Part shown: positions 1 through 5,296 of the stretch, piece after piece | Layout: each line of letters starts with the position of its first letter | How positions within the stretch are numbered: position 1 is the stretch's first letter | Notes under the pieces: model-generated | Told to the model about the DNA's origin: nothing | What the model saw: the letters and a program-made list of their open reading frames with translations, nothing else | Database searches by the model: none | Program-made: the position numbers and the translations under genes | NCBI GenBank assembly: GCA_022615475.1 | Contig: JAKEGQ010000038.1 | Span: 1 to 5,296, forward strand | Source: Candidatus Methylomirabilota bacterium | GTDB lineage: Bacteria; Methylomirabilota; Methylomirabilia; Methylomirabilales; CSP1-5 | Length of the DNA: 5,296 nt | Direction: 5' to 3'

Positions 1-1181
1 CCGAGCGAGATGCGGATGAACTTCCGGCCCAACGCAGCCGCGATGGAGTGGCCGAGGGAGGTCTTGCCGACGCCGGGGGGGCCGACAAAGCAGAGGATGG
101 GACCCTTCATGTCCTTCTTCAACTTCCGGACCGCGAGATACTCCAAGATGCGTTTCTTGACCTTCTCCAGGTCGTAGTGGTCCTGGTTCAGGATCTGCTC
201 GGCGGCGGCGATGTCCAGGCGGTCGTCGGTCCCCTTGAGCCAGGGAAGATCGAGGAGCCACTCGAGGTAGGTCCGGACGACGCTGTACTCCGCCGCGGCG
301 GGCGGCATCCGCGCTAGCCGACCGAGCTCCCTGAGCGCCGCTTCCCGGACTTCGTCGGACAGGGGTGTTTCCTTGATCCGGCGGCGCAGCTCCTCCGTCT
401 CCTGGGCCCGCTCGTCCCCCTCGCCCAGCTCCTGCTGGATCGCCTTGAGTTGCTCGCGGAGGTAGTACTCGCGCTGGCTCTTGTCCATCCCCGCCTTGAC
501 CTGGTCCTGGATCTGTTGACTGAGCTCGAGAGACTCCAGCTGCCGCGTCAACAGTTCGGTCACGCGCCTCAGGCGGGGCTTGATCTCCGTGATCTCGAGG
601 ATCTCCTGCTTTTCCCCCACCGTCAGGTTCAGGTTCGAGGTGATCATGTCGGCCAGCATCCCGCCCTCGTCGATGTTGAGCGCCACGATCGCGAGTTCGG
701 CCGGCAGGTTGGGGGAGAGGTCCACCGCCTGCTGGAAGAGGCGGCGCAGATTGAGCACGAGCGCATCGATCTCCTGATCTCGTTCCTCGCGATCCGGGAG
801 CGGCACGATGGTGGCACGATAGTACGGGTCCGTCTGCGTGATCTGGGCGAGGCGGATCCTTTCGAGGCCCTGGGCCATGATGCTAATGGTTCCGTCGGGC
901 AGCTTGATCATCTTGGCGATGACCGCCGCGGTGCCCATCGGGTATAGATCCTCCGGGCGAGGGTCCTGGGTCTCTTGCTCCTTGAGAGCCACGACCCCGA
1001 CCATCCGGTTCCCCATCACCACCTCGTCGACGAGGCGGACGGATTTCTCTTGGCCGACCAGGATGGGAAGAATCGCGTGCGGGAAAAGGACCGTTCCCCG
1101 GAGTGGCAGAATGGGGAGGTCTCGTGGAATCTGGGCACCGGCGCCGGGTGGTCGGCTCTGGGCTGCGTCTTGCGCTGTCAT
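1..1181 (-). CDS. lon: ATP-dependent protease Lon (LonA type), N-terminal half, cut by the window edge
   Basis: Lon is a cytoplasmic AAA+ serine protease that unfolds and degrades misfolded and regulatory proteins. Here 393 codons are visible from an ATG at 1181; LonA proteins are usually about 800 residues, so roughly half is present. Residues 22-215 form the LON substrate-binding domain, opening with LPILPLRGTVLFPHAILPI. A helical coiled-coil linker follows, with the typical QREYYLREQLKAIQQELGE at about 237-255. The AAA+ module begins near 330 and has an intact Walker A motif, GPPGVGKTS, at 367-375. Walker B, the sensors and the Ser-Lys protease domain lie outside the window, so catalytic competence cannot be judged. 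The start is supported by AGGGAGA six bases upstream. The gene lies 24 nt after hsp20 on the same strand and is probably co-transcribed with it. The order N-domain, linker, AAA+ without a membrane insertion indicates LonA, not LonB. Identity is very secure. Confidence 0.97.
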   Translation of the reverse strand, partial: MTAQDAAQSRPPGAGAQIPRDLPILPLRGTVLFPHAILPILVGQEKSVRLVDEVVMGNRMVGVVALKEQETQDPRPEDLYPMGTAAVIAKMIKLPDGTISIMAQGLERIRLAQITQTDPYYRATIVPLPDREERDQEIDALVLNLRRLFQQAVDLSPNLPAELAIVALNIDEGGMLADMITSNLNLTVGEKQEILEITEIKPRLRRVTELLTRQLESLELSQQIQDQVKAGMDKSQREYYLREQLKAIQQELGEGDERAQETEELRRRIKETPLSDEVREAALRELGRLARMPPAAAEYSVVRTYLEWLLDLPWLKGTDDRLDIAAAEQILNQDHYDLEKVKKRILEYLAVRKLKKDMKGPILCFVGPPGVGKTSLGHSIAAALGRKFIRISL

Positions 1182-1187
1182 GGGGCG

Positions 1188-1194
1188 TCTCCCT
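1188..1194 (-). promoter_or_regulatory. Ribosome binding site of lon
   Basis: AGGGAGA on the minus strand sits six bases before the lon ATG, inside the 24-nt gap after hsp20. It fixes the lon start and supports independent translation initiation within a shared mRNA. No promoter can be fitted into this gap. Confidence 0.75.
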
Positions 1195-1205
1195 GGGGCA
1201 CCTGG

Positions 1206-1649
1206 TTAGTCGGTGAGAATCGGCACTGACGTGACGCCAGGATCTCCTCGCTTGGGGATGGTGATCCGGAGGAACCCATCCTGATAGACCGCCCCGATCG
1301 TGTCACGGGACGGAGCGAAGTCGAGGGAGACCCATCGCTCGAAGGGCCCGGAGTCGATCTCCATCTGGTGGCAACGTCGTGCGTCGACCGGAGCCGCCAA
1401 GCGCCGCGCACCGGCGATCCGAAGGTGGCGTCCATCGAGATGGATGTCGATGTCCTTCCGGTCGGCGCCGGCGATCTCCATGATGATGATCACCGCCGAT
1501 GTCGTCTCGAAGACATCGATCGCGGGCGCAAAGCTCGAACCCCGGACGGCGGTGGGGTGGCCGCGGTGGAAGAGGGACTTCATCATGTCGATCATGGTGG
1601 AGCGGAGCCGCTCGAAGTCGCGTTCGATGTCCTCGACAGAATCACTCAC
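1206..1649 (-). CDS. Small heat-shock protein, Hsp20/alpha-crystallin family
   Basis: This is an ATP-independent holdase of 147 residues that binds unfolding proteins in the cytoplasm as large oligomers. Residues 1-40 are a variable N-terminal arm rich in Met and Phe. The alpha-crystallin domain spans about 41-135: APAIDVFET opens it, MEIAGADRKDI follows at 57-67, a strand carries FERWVSLD at 103-110, and GFLRITIPKR at 125-134 matches the family's G-x-L-x-x-x-x-P-K signature. The tail holds VPI at 142-144, the I/V-x-I/V motif that docks into neighbouring subunits. The chosen start is GTG at 1649, because GGGAGAGGAG lies five bases upstream and the arm then has normal length. The frame stays open to an ATG at 1832, but that would add 61 residues unlike the family and would run past the promoter. 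It lies 24 nt before lon, suggesting a protein-quality-control operon. Close to IbpA/Hsp17-type proteins; no precise symbol is justified. Confidence 0.93.
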   Translation of the reverse strand: MSDSVEDIERDFERLRSTMIDMMKSLFHRGHPTAVRGSSFAPAIDVFETTSAVIIIMEIAGADRKDIDIHLDGRHLRIAGARRLAAPVDARRCHQMEIDSGPFERWVSLDFAPSRDTIGAVYQDGFLRITIPKRGDPGVTSVPILTD

Positions 1650-1654
1650 GACGA

Positions 1655-1664
1655 CTCCTCTCCC
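1655..1664 (-). promoter_or_regulatory. Ribosome binding site that decides the hsp20 GTG start
   Basis: GGGAGAGGAG on the minus strand lies five bases before the GTG at 1649. It is the best Shine-Dalgarno match near this gene and favours the 147-residue product over the longer 208-residue reading. Confidence 0.75.
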
Positions 1665-1725
1665 TGATCGCACCGCAACCCACGTTGCCCTCCGACGCGT
1701 GAGGTCCGCTCGACCCTCCACGTAT

Positions 1726-1754
1726 ACGATAGCAAAAGGAGCGCGCAGGATCAA
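1726..1754 (-). promoter_or_regulatory. Candidate sigma-70 promoter of hsp20-lon
   Basis: On the minus strand, TTGATC (1754-1749) and TATCGT (1731-1726) are separated by 17 bp. Each hexamer matches four of six consensus positions. Transcription would begin near 1719 and leave a leader of about 70 nt before the GTG. A perfect 8-bp palindrome, CGTATACG (1721-1728), overlaps the -10 edge and the start region and could bind a regulator, though it is short. I see no CIRCE element and no clear sigma-32 box, so heat-shock control is not shown by sequence. Confidence 0.45.
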
Positions 1755-1769
1755 CCACCTGGAGATCCC

Positions 1770-1798
1770 TTGTGAGAGAAAGAGGCAGCGGGTACAAT
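1770..1798 (+). promoter_or_regulatory. Candidate sigma-70 promoter of the P1-family hydrolase gene
   Basis: TTGTGA (1770-1775) and TACAAT (1793-1798) are separated by exactly 17 bp, matching the consensus at four and five of six positions. Transcription would begin near 1805, giving a leader of only about 20 nt before the ATG at 1826. It is divergent from the hsp20 promoter, with 15 bp between the two -35 boxes (1755-1769). Confidence 0.6.
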
Positions 1799-1825
1799 GG
1801 GCGGGCACCGGAACGTGGGGGGCAA

Positions 1826-2788
1826 ATGACACAGGGCATTACGGCCGTGGAGGGGATTCGGGTGGGGCACGCGAGCGACTGTGATGCGTGCACCGGGTGT
1901 ACCGTGATCCTCTGCGAGGGAGGGGCCGTTGGGGGGGTGGACGTCAGGGGATGGGCCTCGGGGACGCGGGAACTTGATGCCCTGGGCTCTCACCATCTGG
2001 TGGCGGAGATCCACGGGGTCCTCCTGGCCGGGGGCTCTGCCTTTGGACTCGACGCGGCTGCCGGAGTCATGCGGTATCTCGAGGAGCGCGGGTTCGGCTT
2101 TGATGTGGGAGTGACCAAGGTTCCTATCGTCCCCGGGGCTATCCTCTTTGATCTGGGCATCGGGGATTCCCGAGCTCGTCCGGATGCGGCCATGGGGTAC
2201 CGGGCGTGCCAGGCGGCCCGGGCGGAGAGCGTGGAGGAGGGGAGTCTTGGTGTCGGGACGGGGGCGACGGTGGGGAAGCTCTTCGGTGTCCGTCACGCTA
2301 TGAAGGGTGGCGTGGGGAGCGCCAGCGTGGAGCTCACAGGAGGGCTTCGGGTGGGGGCGCTCGCCGCGGTGAATGCCTTCGGGGATGTCCGGGACCCCTC
2401 GACGGGGACGATCCTGGCAGGGGCGCGGGACCCGGACACCGGAAAGCTGGCGGATACGGTTGCACAGATGAAGGAGGGGCGTCTACGCCGGGCCTTTTAC
2501 GTCCAGAGCACCACGCTGGTGGTCATCGCGACGAATGCACGGCTCAACAAACCCGAGGCGATCTTGGTCGCCAGCATGGGCCAGGGAGGACTGACGCGAA
2601 CCATCTCGCCTGTGCATACCACCTTTGACGGGGATGTCATTTTCACGTTGGCAACCGGACAGGTCGAAGGGGACGTCAATCTGGTGGGGCAGGTCGGGGC
2701 TGAGATGGTGGTAGAAGCTGTCCTGCGCGCCGTCAAGACCGCAACGAGCCTGGGAGGCCTTCCCTCCTACCGGGACCTACACCCGTGA
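1826..2788 (+). CDS. P1-family (DmpA/NylC-like) self-processing N-terminal-nucleophile peptidase or amidohydrolase
   Basis: The product is 320 residues. P1-family proteins (DmpA aminopeptidase/D-esterase, BapA beta-peptidyl aminopeptidase, NylC 6-aminohexanoate oligomer hydrolase) cleave themselves into alpha and beta chains, freeing a Ser or Thr nucleophile. Family blocks seen: GITAVEGIRVGH (4-15), GCTVIL (24-29), LLAGGSAFGLDAAAGV (66-81), GTGATVGKL (144-152), AVNAFGDV (181-188), STTLVVIATNARL (228-240) and TFDGDVIFTL (266-275). By alignment from memory with NylC (T267, K189, N219, D306, D308), the nucleophile is T229, with K151, N183, D268 and D270 as partners. The distances 78, 39 and 41 match NylC and the Asn differs by two. 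Cleavage would fall after S228. There is no signal peptide, so it is cytoplasmic. ATG 1826 is chosen because the family motif starts at once, a G-rich ribosome site precedes it, and the likely promoter overlaps any upstream start. The substrate is unknown; it could be an aminopeptidase, esterase or amidase. Confidence 0.9.
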   Translation: MTQGITAVEGIRVGHASDCDACTGCTVILCEGGAVGGVDVRGWASGTRELDALGSHHLVAEIHGVLLAGGSAFGLDAAAGVMRYLEERGFGFDVGVTKVPIVPGAILFDLGIGDSRARPDAAMGYRACQAARAESVEEGSLGVGTGATVGKLFGVRHAMKGGVGSASVELTGGLRVGALAAVNAFGDVRDPSTGTILAGARDPDTGKLADTVAQMKEGRLRRAFYVQSTTLVVIATNARLNKPEAILVASMGQGGLTRTISPVHTTFDGDVIFTLATGQVEGDVNLVGQVGAEMVVEAVLRAVKTATSLGGLPSYRDLHP

Positions 2789-2794
2789 TCGATC

Positions 2795-2998
2795 CTAACT
2801 CTTCTGCCCCTCGGCCTTCTCCTCGGCCCCCTTGCTCTCTTTGGTCACATCGATGGCATCTTTCCCCGACGTGGCATCCTTGAAGCCTCGGATCGCCTTT
2901 CCAAGGCCACTGCCGATCTCGGGAAGGCGGCTAGCCCCAAAGACGATCAAGACGATGAAGAGAATCACCAGAAGCTCTGGAATCCCTAATCCAAACAT
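2795..2998 (-). CDS. tatA: Sec-independent protein translocase subunit TatA (TatA/E type)
   Basis: TatA forms the pore-like part of the twin-arginine translocase, which exports folded and often cofactor-loaded proteins across the inner membrane. The 67-residue product has the full architecture: a short N-terminus with a polar residue at E8, one membrane helix at about 5-22, the FG hinge at F20-G21, an amphipathic helix at about 24-42 (SRLPEIGSGLGKAIRGFKDA), and a charged Lys/Glu tail. The size suits TatA or TatE; TatB would be longer and usually has a Pro after the hinge Gly. The ATG at 2998 is chosen because AGGAGG lies four bases upstream. A GTG directly before it (2999-3001) would add one residue but sits too close to the ribosome site. 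No tatB or tatC is present here, so partners must be elsewhere. Downstream it converges on the P1-family hydrolase with six bases between stop codons. The selB-fdhD neighbourhood suggests, but does not prove, a link to export of formate dehydrogenase. Confidence 0.95.
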   Translation of the reverse strand: MFGLGIPELLVILFIVLIVFGASRLPEIGSGLGKAIRGFKDATSGKDAIDVTKESKGAEEKAEGQKS

Positions 2999-3000
2999 CA

Positions 3001-3008
3001 CTCCTCCT
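3001..3008 (-). promoter_or_regulatory. Strong ribosome binding site of tatA
   Basis: AGGAGGAG on the minus strand is an almost perfect anti-16S match, and its AGGAGG core lies four bases before the ATG at 2998. It predicts efficient translation, in keeping with TatA being the most abundant Tat subunit in known systems. Confidence 0.75.
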
Positions 3009-3051
3009 GCTAGGGTGGGGAAGAATCTCTGCGTCCGCTAGTCCTGAGTTA

Positions 3052-3080
3052 AACATCGTATATCTCCCCCCTCATGTCAA
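3052..3080 (-). promoter_or_regulatory. Candidate promoter of tatA
   Basis: A perfect -35 hexamer TTGACA lies at 3080-3075 on the minus strand. At 17 bp spacing the -10 position holds GATGTT (3057-3052), a poor match. TACGAT (3061-3056... within TATACGAT) is a better hexamer but is only about 14 bp away. The -35 is convincing and the -10 uncertain. Its position directly downstream of the selB terminator candidate supports separate transcription of tatA. Confidence 0.45.
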
Positions 3081-3083
3081 CCG

Positions 3084-3137
3084 AAAACTGGCCGGTGACG
3101 CCGCCATCAGGGGCTTTTGCGGCGGTCCCTACCGGCC
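3084..3137 (-). terminator. Probable intrinsic terminator of selB
   Basis: On the minus strand GGCCGGT (3137-3131) pairs with ACCGGCC (3096-3090). Inside it GAC pairs with GTC and GCCGC with GCGGC, with small bulges on the left arm and a loop of about 14 bases. The stem is followed by AG and then TTTT (3087-3084). The left arm contains the last selB codons and its TAG stop. The stem is long and GC-rich, but the bulges and the short T-tract lower confidence. No matching T-tract follows on the plus strand. Confidence 0.6.
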
Positions 3138-5039
3138 GTAGAGGACACGGTCGTCGCCGGCGCGGCGGGTGAGCTTGATCTGATCGAAGTGTTCCAGGTA
3201 GGGGATGGCGTGCTTGCGGGTGACGCCGAGCAGATCCTTGAAGGTTGGAACGGAGATGGAGGAGTGCTGCGCCAGATGTTCGAGGAGGCGCGCCTTCGCC
3301 TGTTCGTACGCGTCGTGATGCACATACAGGTCGCCCGTGATCTTGGTGAGGGTGCCCTGTTCGACCAAACGGAAGAAGACCGCCTGCGCGGCTCTTCGAT
3401 CTGCACCCGCCTCCTTGAAGGCCGCATCGACGGTGGGGGGCTGCAGCCCAGAGGTTCGGTAGAGGGTTTCGAGGCGTTCGGTGAGCGCCGCCTCTGCCGC
3501 CGAAAGTTGGGGCCGGTGCGCCGTGAGGCGAACTCGGTCGCGGTCCTGGGCCACCTCTTTAGCCACCGTGAGATCGTTCAAGAGCCGGTCGAACAGGGCC
3601 GGGGCGACTCCTCTTGCCAGGCGACTGCGGAGCTCCTCCTTGGAAATCCCCTCTCGCAGCGGGTTCTGCGCATGAAACTGCCTGAGGAGGCTCAGGATGG
3701 TCCCGCAGAGGTCCTCATAGATCTCCCGATGGAGGTAAGCCTCTCCGTCCCGCCCCGGAAGCTGGACGATTTTTCCGGCTGTCAGCAGCGCTCGAAGCTC
3801 ACCCTGCAGGGCCTCGGGGTCCAAACCGGCCAGGGATTGTAGACTCGAGGGAGAGAGAGGGGAGGTGTTGCTCTTCAAGATTTGCAGGAGGCGGTCTCGC
3901 GATGAACCTCGCTCCAGAATCTTGAGGTGGGCGACGACCTCCGGGCGCCTGCGTCGCTTGAGGGATGGAGACGGATCGAGGATAACTCCACCCCCGATGG
4001 TGGTGGCAGGGGAGTAGCTCCGAAGGACGTAGCGATCGTGGGGCATGGCGGCCGTGGGCCGCTCAAGCCGAAGATGGGCGTACGTCTCCTCCCCCGGATT
4101 CAGTTTTTCGCGATCCAGCAGGATGGTCCGGGCCAAGATCTCGACCGTCCCCAGATGAAAGCGGACCCGAGCTCGGTTGTGGAGCGGCCTGGGGGCGTCC
4201 GGCAACAGCGCAAGGGTCGCCTCAAGTGATGTGCTCACCCGGAGGGTCCCCGGGAGGCAGAGGAGGTCGCCCCGCTCGATCTGGTCGGTCTCGAGCCCGG
4301 GAAGATTGACCGCCGTTCGCTGTCCGGCCGACGCTCGTTCCACGCTCTCATTATGGACCTGGAGGCGTCGGACCCGAGAAGGCAGGTCCTTCGGAAGGAT
4401 CGTCACTTCGTCGCCGATGGCGAGGGAGCCTGTCCAGAGAGTCCCGGTCACTATGGTCCCGAAGCCACGGATGGTAAAGACACGGTCAATGGGAAGGCGG
4501 ACGATTCCATCCCCTCGCCTGGATTGAATCTTAGCGGCATGGCCAGCAAGCGCATCGCGGAGTTCATGGAGCCCATCGCCGGTGAGGGAGGAGACGGGGA
4601 GGATTGGCGCCTCGTCGAGGAAGGTTCCGGTGAGAAACGTCCGGATCTCCTCCTGAACGAGATCGAGCCACTCCGGATCCACCAGGTCCTTCTTCGTGAG
4701 GGCGACGAGTCCACGAGGGACGCCCAGGAGCTCGCAGATGTGGAGGTGCTCACGGGTCTGGGGCATCACCCCTTCGTCGGCGGCGATGACCAGGATGACC
4801 AGATCGATGCCGCCCACGCCGGCCAGCATCGTCTTGACAAACCGTTCGTGCCCAGGCACATCGACGATGCCCAGGGTGATCCCCCGTTCGAGACGGAGAA
4901 AGGCGAAGCCGAGCTCGATGGAGATTCCCCGCTCCTTCTCCTCTTTGAGCCGGTCGGTGTCGATGCCGGTGAGAGCCTTGACCAGGGCGGTCTTGCCGTG
5001 GTCGATATGGCCGGCGGTCCCGACGATGACATGTTTCAT
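3129..5039 (-). CDS. selB: Selenocysteine-specific translation elongation factor SelB
   Basis: SelB is a GTPase that carries Sec-tRNA to the ribosome and binds the SECIS hairpin of selenoprotein mRNA. The product is 636 residues, a usual bacterial SelB length. The EF-Tu-like G domain has G1 GHIDHGKT (10-17), switch I ERGISIELGF (36-45), G3 DVPGHE (60-65), G4 TKKD (115-118) and G5 near SSL (150-152). The switch I sequence and the TKxD form of G4 are SelB traits. Beta-barrel domains II and III follow (about 176-360), ending in a motif with ATTIGGGVILDP (345-356). Winged-helix repeats fill about 370-636, and the last one, with RKHAIPYLEHFDQI (608-621) and TRRAGDDRVL, is the SECIS-binding end. 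The start is ATG 5039, giving the family's MKHVIVGTAGHIDHG opening; a longer reading to 5102 adds 21 unlikely residues. The ribosome site is weak. The upstream neighbour is fdhD, pointing to a selenocysteine formate dehydrogenase in this organism. Confidence 0.97.
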   Translation of the reverse strand: MKHVIVGTAGHIDHGKTALVKALTGIDTDRLKEEKERGISIELGFAFLRLERGITLGIVDVPGHERFVKTMLAGVGGIDLVILVIAADEGVMPQTREHLHICELLGVPRGLVALTKKDLVDPEWLDLVQEEIRTFLTGTFLDEAPILPVSSLTGDGLHELRDALAGHAAKIQSRRGDGIVRLPIDRVFTIRGFGTIVTGTLWTGSLAIGDEVTILPKDLPSRVRRLQVHNESVERASAGQRTAVNLPGLETDQIERGDLLCLPGTLRVSTSLEATLALLPDAPRPLHNRARVRFHLGTVEILARTILLDREKLNPGEETYAHLRLERPTAAMPHDRYVLRSYSPATTIGGGVILDPSPSLKRRRRPEVVAHLKILERGSSRDRLLQILKSNTSPLSPSSLQSLAGLDPEALQGELRALLTAGKIVQLPGRDGEAYLHREIYEDLCGTILSLLRQFHAQNPLREGISKEELRSRLARGVAPALFDRLLNDLTVAKEVAQDRDRVRLTAHRPQLSAAEAALTERLETLYRTSGLQPPTVDAAFKEAGADRRAAQAVFFRLVEQGTLTKITGDLYVHHDAYEQAKARLLEHLAQHSSISVPTFKDLLGVTRKHAIPYLEHFDQIKLTRRAGDDRVLYGR

Positions 5040-5097
5040 CGAAGGATCTCGCGCACGTGGGATCTCAGTGTTTACGAACCTGCCCGGTAATACCAAT

Positions 5098-5106
5098 ATC
5101 ATAACA
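5098..5106 (-). promoter_or_regulatory. Candidate extended -10 promoter of selB
   Basis: TGTTATGAT on the minus strand joins a TGn extension to TATGAT, which matches TATAAT at five of six positions. No good -35 lies 16-18 bp upstream, which fits an extended -10 promoter. Transcription would begin near 5091 and leave a leader of about 50 nt. It lies in the 95-bp gap after fdhD, so selB may be expressed from this site, from fdhD read-through, or both. Confidence 0.45.
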
Positions 5107-5134
5107 CGCCATCGAGTGAATCAGGGGGGCCCGA

Positions 5135-5296
5135 CTACCGGGTGGGGGCGGGCTCAGCAGCGGGGGTGTAGAGGATCCGTTCCGGGTGGGTGTAAAGATT
5201 AAAGCCATCCCCCCGGGCGTATCCGATCAGGGTGATCCCGAGCTGTTTTGCCCCTTCGATCGCTAGCGAGGTGGGCGAGGTCCGCGAGATGATGAA
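5135..5296 (-). CDS. fdhD: Formate dehydrogenase accessory sulfurtransferase FdhD, C-terminal end, cut by the window edge
   Basis: FdhD transfers sulfur from the cysteine desulfurase IscS to the bis-MGD molybdenum cofactor of formate dehydrogenase, which is needed for activity; it acts in the cytoplasm. Only the last 53 residues and the TAG stop are visible. They carry the conserved C-terminal signature of the family: FIISRTSPTSLAIEGAKQLG, then ITLIGYARGDGFNLYTHPER, with the SR-x-x-PTSLA and GFxLYTHPER blocks intact, followed by a short Pro/Ala-rich tail. The active-site cysteine loop lies outside the window and cannot be checked. The gene is on the same strand as selB and 95 nt upstream of it. 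Together they suggest a molybdenum- or tungsten-dependent formate dehydrogenase, probably with selenocysteine. Recognition rests on a short segment, but the match is clear. Confidence 0.9.
   Translation of the reverse strand, partial: FIISRTSPTSLAIEGAKQLGITLIGYARGDGFNLYTHPERILYTPAAEPAPTR

Noticed and set aside
450..947. 165-codon open frame on the plus strand, with a shorter one at 48-317
   Set aside because: Both are antisense to lon, whose N-domain, linker and Walker A are unmistakable. Their Leu/Val/Asp/His-rich sequences are shadows.
1650..1825. CIRCE (HrcA) or other inverted-repeat heat-shock operator upstream of hsp20
   Set aside because: I looked for TTAGCACTC-N9-GAGTGCTAA and similar long inverted repeats. 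Only the 8-bp palindrome CGTATACG is present.
1650..1832. 61-residue N-terminal extension of Hsp20, starting at an ATG at 1832
   Set aside because: The extension matches nothing in the small heat-shock family, runs across the likely hsp20 promoter and overlaps the divergent gene start. GTG at 1649 has an excellent ribosome site.
1751..2296. 181-codon open frame on the minus strand
   Set aside because: It is antisense to the P1-family hydrolase and its promoter; Pro/Arg/His-rich composition without a recognisable domain.
1723..3063. The octamer TATACGAT in both the hsp20-hydrolase region (1723-1730, plus) and the tatA promoter region (3063-3056, minus)
   Set aside because: An 8-base match of a -10-like word between two promoter regions is expected by chance. 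It sits in different positions relative to the promoters, so a shared regulator is not supported.
3001..3128. A SECIS element or small RNA in the selB-tatA gap
   Set aside because: The hairpin there is better explained as a selB terminator. There is no in-frame UGA selenocysteine codon upstream of it and no sign of a tRNA-Sec fold.
3117..3842. 241-codon open frame on the plus strand
   Set aside because: It is antisense to the 3' half of selB, whose frame has clear domain conservation. The plus-strand translation resembles no family; it follows from high GC.
4353..5090. 245-codon open frame on the plus strand
   Set aside because: It is antisense to the SelB GTPase domain and rich in Asp/Gly/Glu as expected of a reverse-complement shadow. 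No ribosome site or family motif supports it.

Overview
GC-rich bacterial chromosomal DNA with six protein genes, two of them cut by the window ends, and no gene-free stretch longer than about 180 bases. From left to right: the 5' half of lon (minus, cut by the left edge); a small heat-shock protein gene, hsp20 (minus, 24 nt upstream of lon); a P1-family (DmpA/NylC-like) self-processing hydrolase (plus); tatA (minus, converging on the hydrolase with a 6-nt gap); selB (minus); and the 3' end of fdhD (minus, cut by the right edge). I see no RNA gene, mobile element, CRISPR array or long repeat.

The right half (fdhD, selB, tatA, all minus strand) points to formate metabolism. FdhD sulfurates the molybdenum cofactor of formate dehydrogenase. 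SelB delivers Sec-tRNA to UGA codons, and the commonest bacterial selenoprotein is formate dehydrogenase. TatA is the pore subunit of the Tat system that exports folded cofactor enzymes such as periplasmic formate dehydrogenase. The three are not simply one transcript. selB ends in a hairpin followed by TTTT that looks like an intrinsic terminator, and a consensus -35 (TTGACA) for tatA follows directly. selB also has its own extended -10 candidate in the fdhD-selB gap.

The left half is a protein-quality-control pair. hsp20 and lon are closely spaced, each with a good Shine-Dalgarno sequence, so they are probably one operon joining an ATP-independent holdase to an ATP-dependent protease. The hsp20 promoter and the hydrolase promoter are divergent, with their -35 boxes only about 14 bp apart.

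Organism: high GC, GTG start usage, Tat, a selenocysteine system and FdhD suggest a Gram-negative-type, probably anaerobic or facultative environmental bacterium. A Deltaproteobacteria-like, NC10 or Rokubacteria-like lineage is possible, but the sequence alone does not settle this. All genes look intact where visible, and nothing in the window clearly constitutes a new system. The most interesting points are the fdhD-selB-tatA neighbourhood, the compact divergent promoter region, and the uncharacterised substrate of the P1-family hydrolase.
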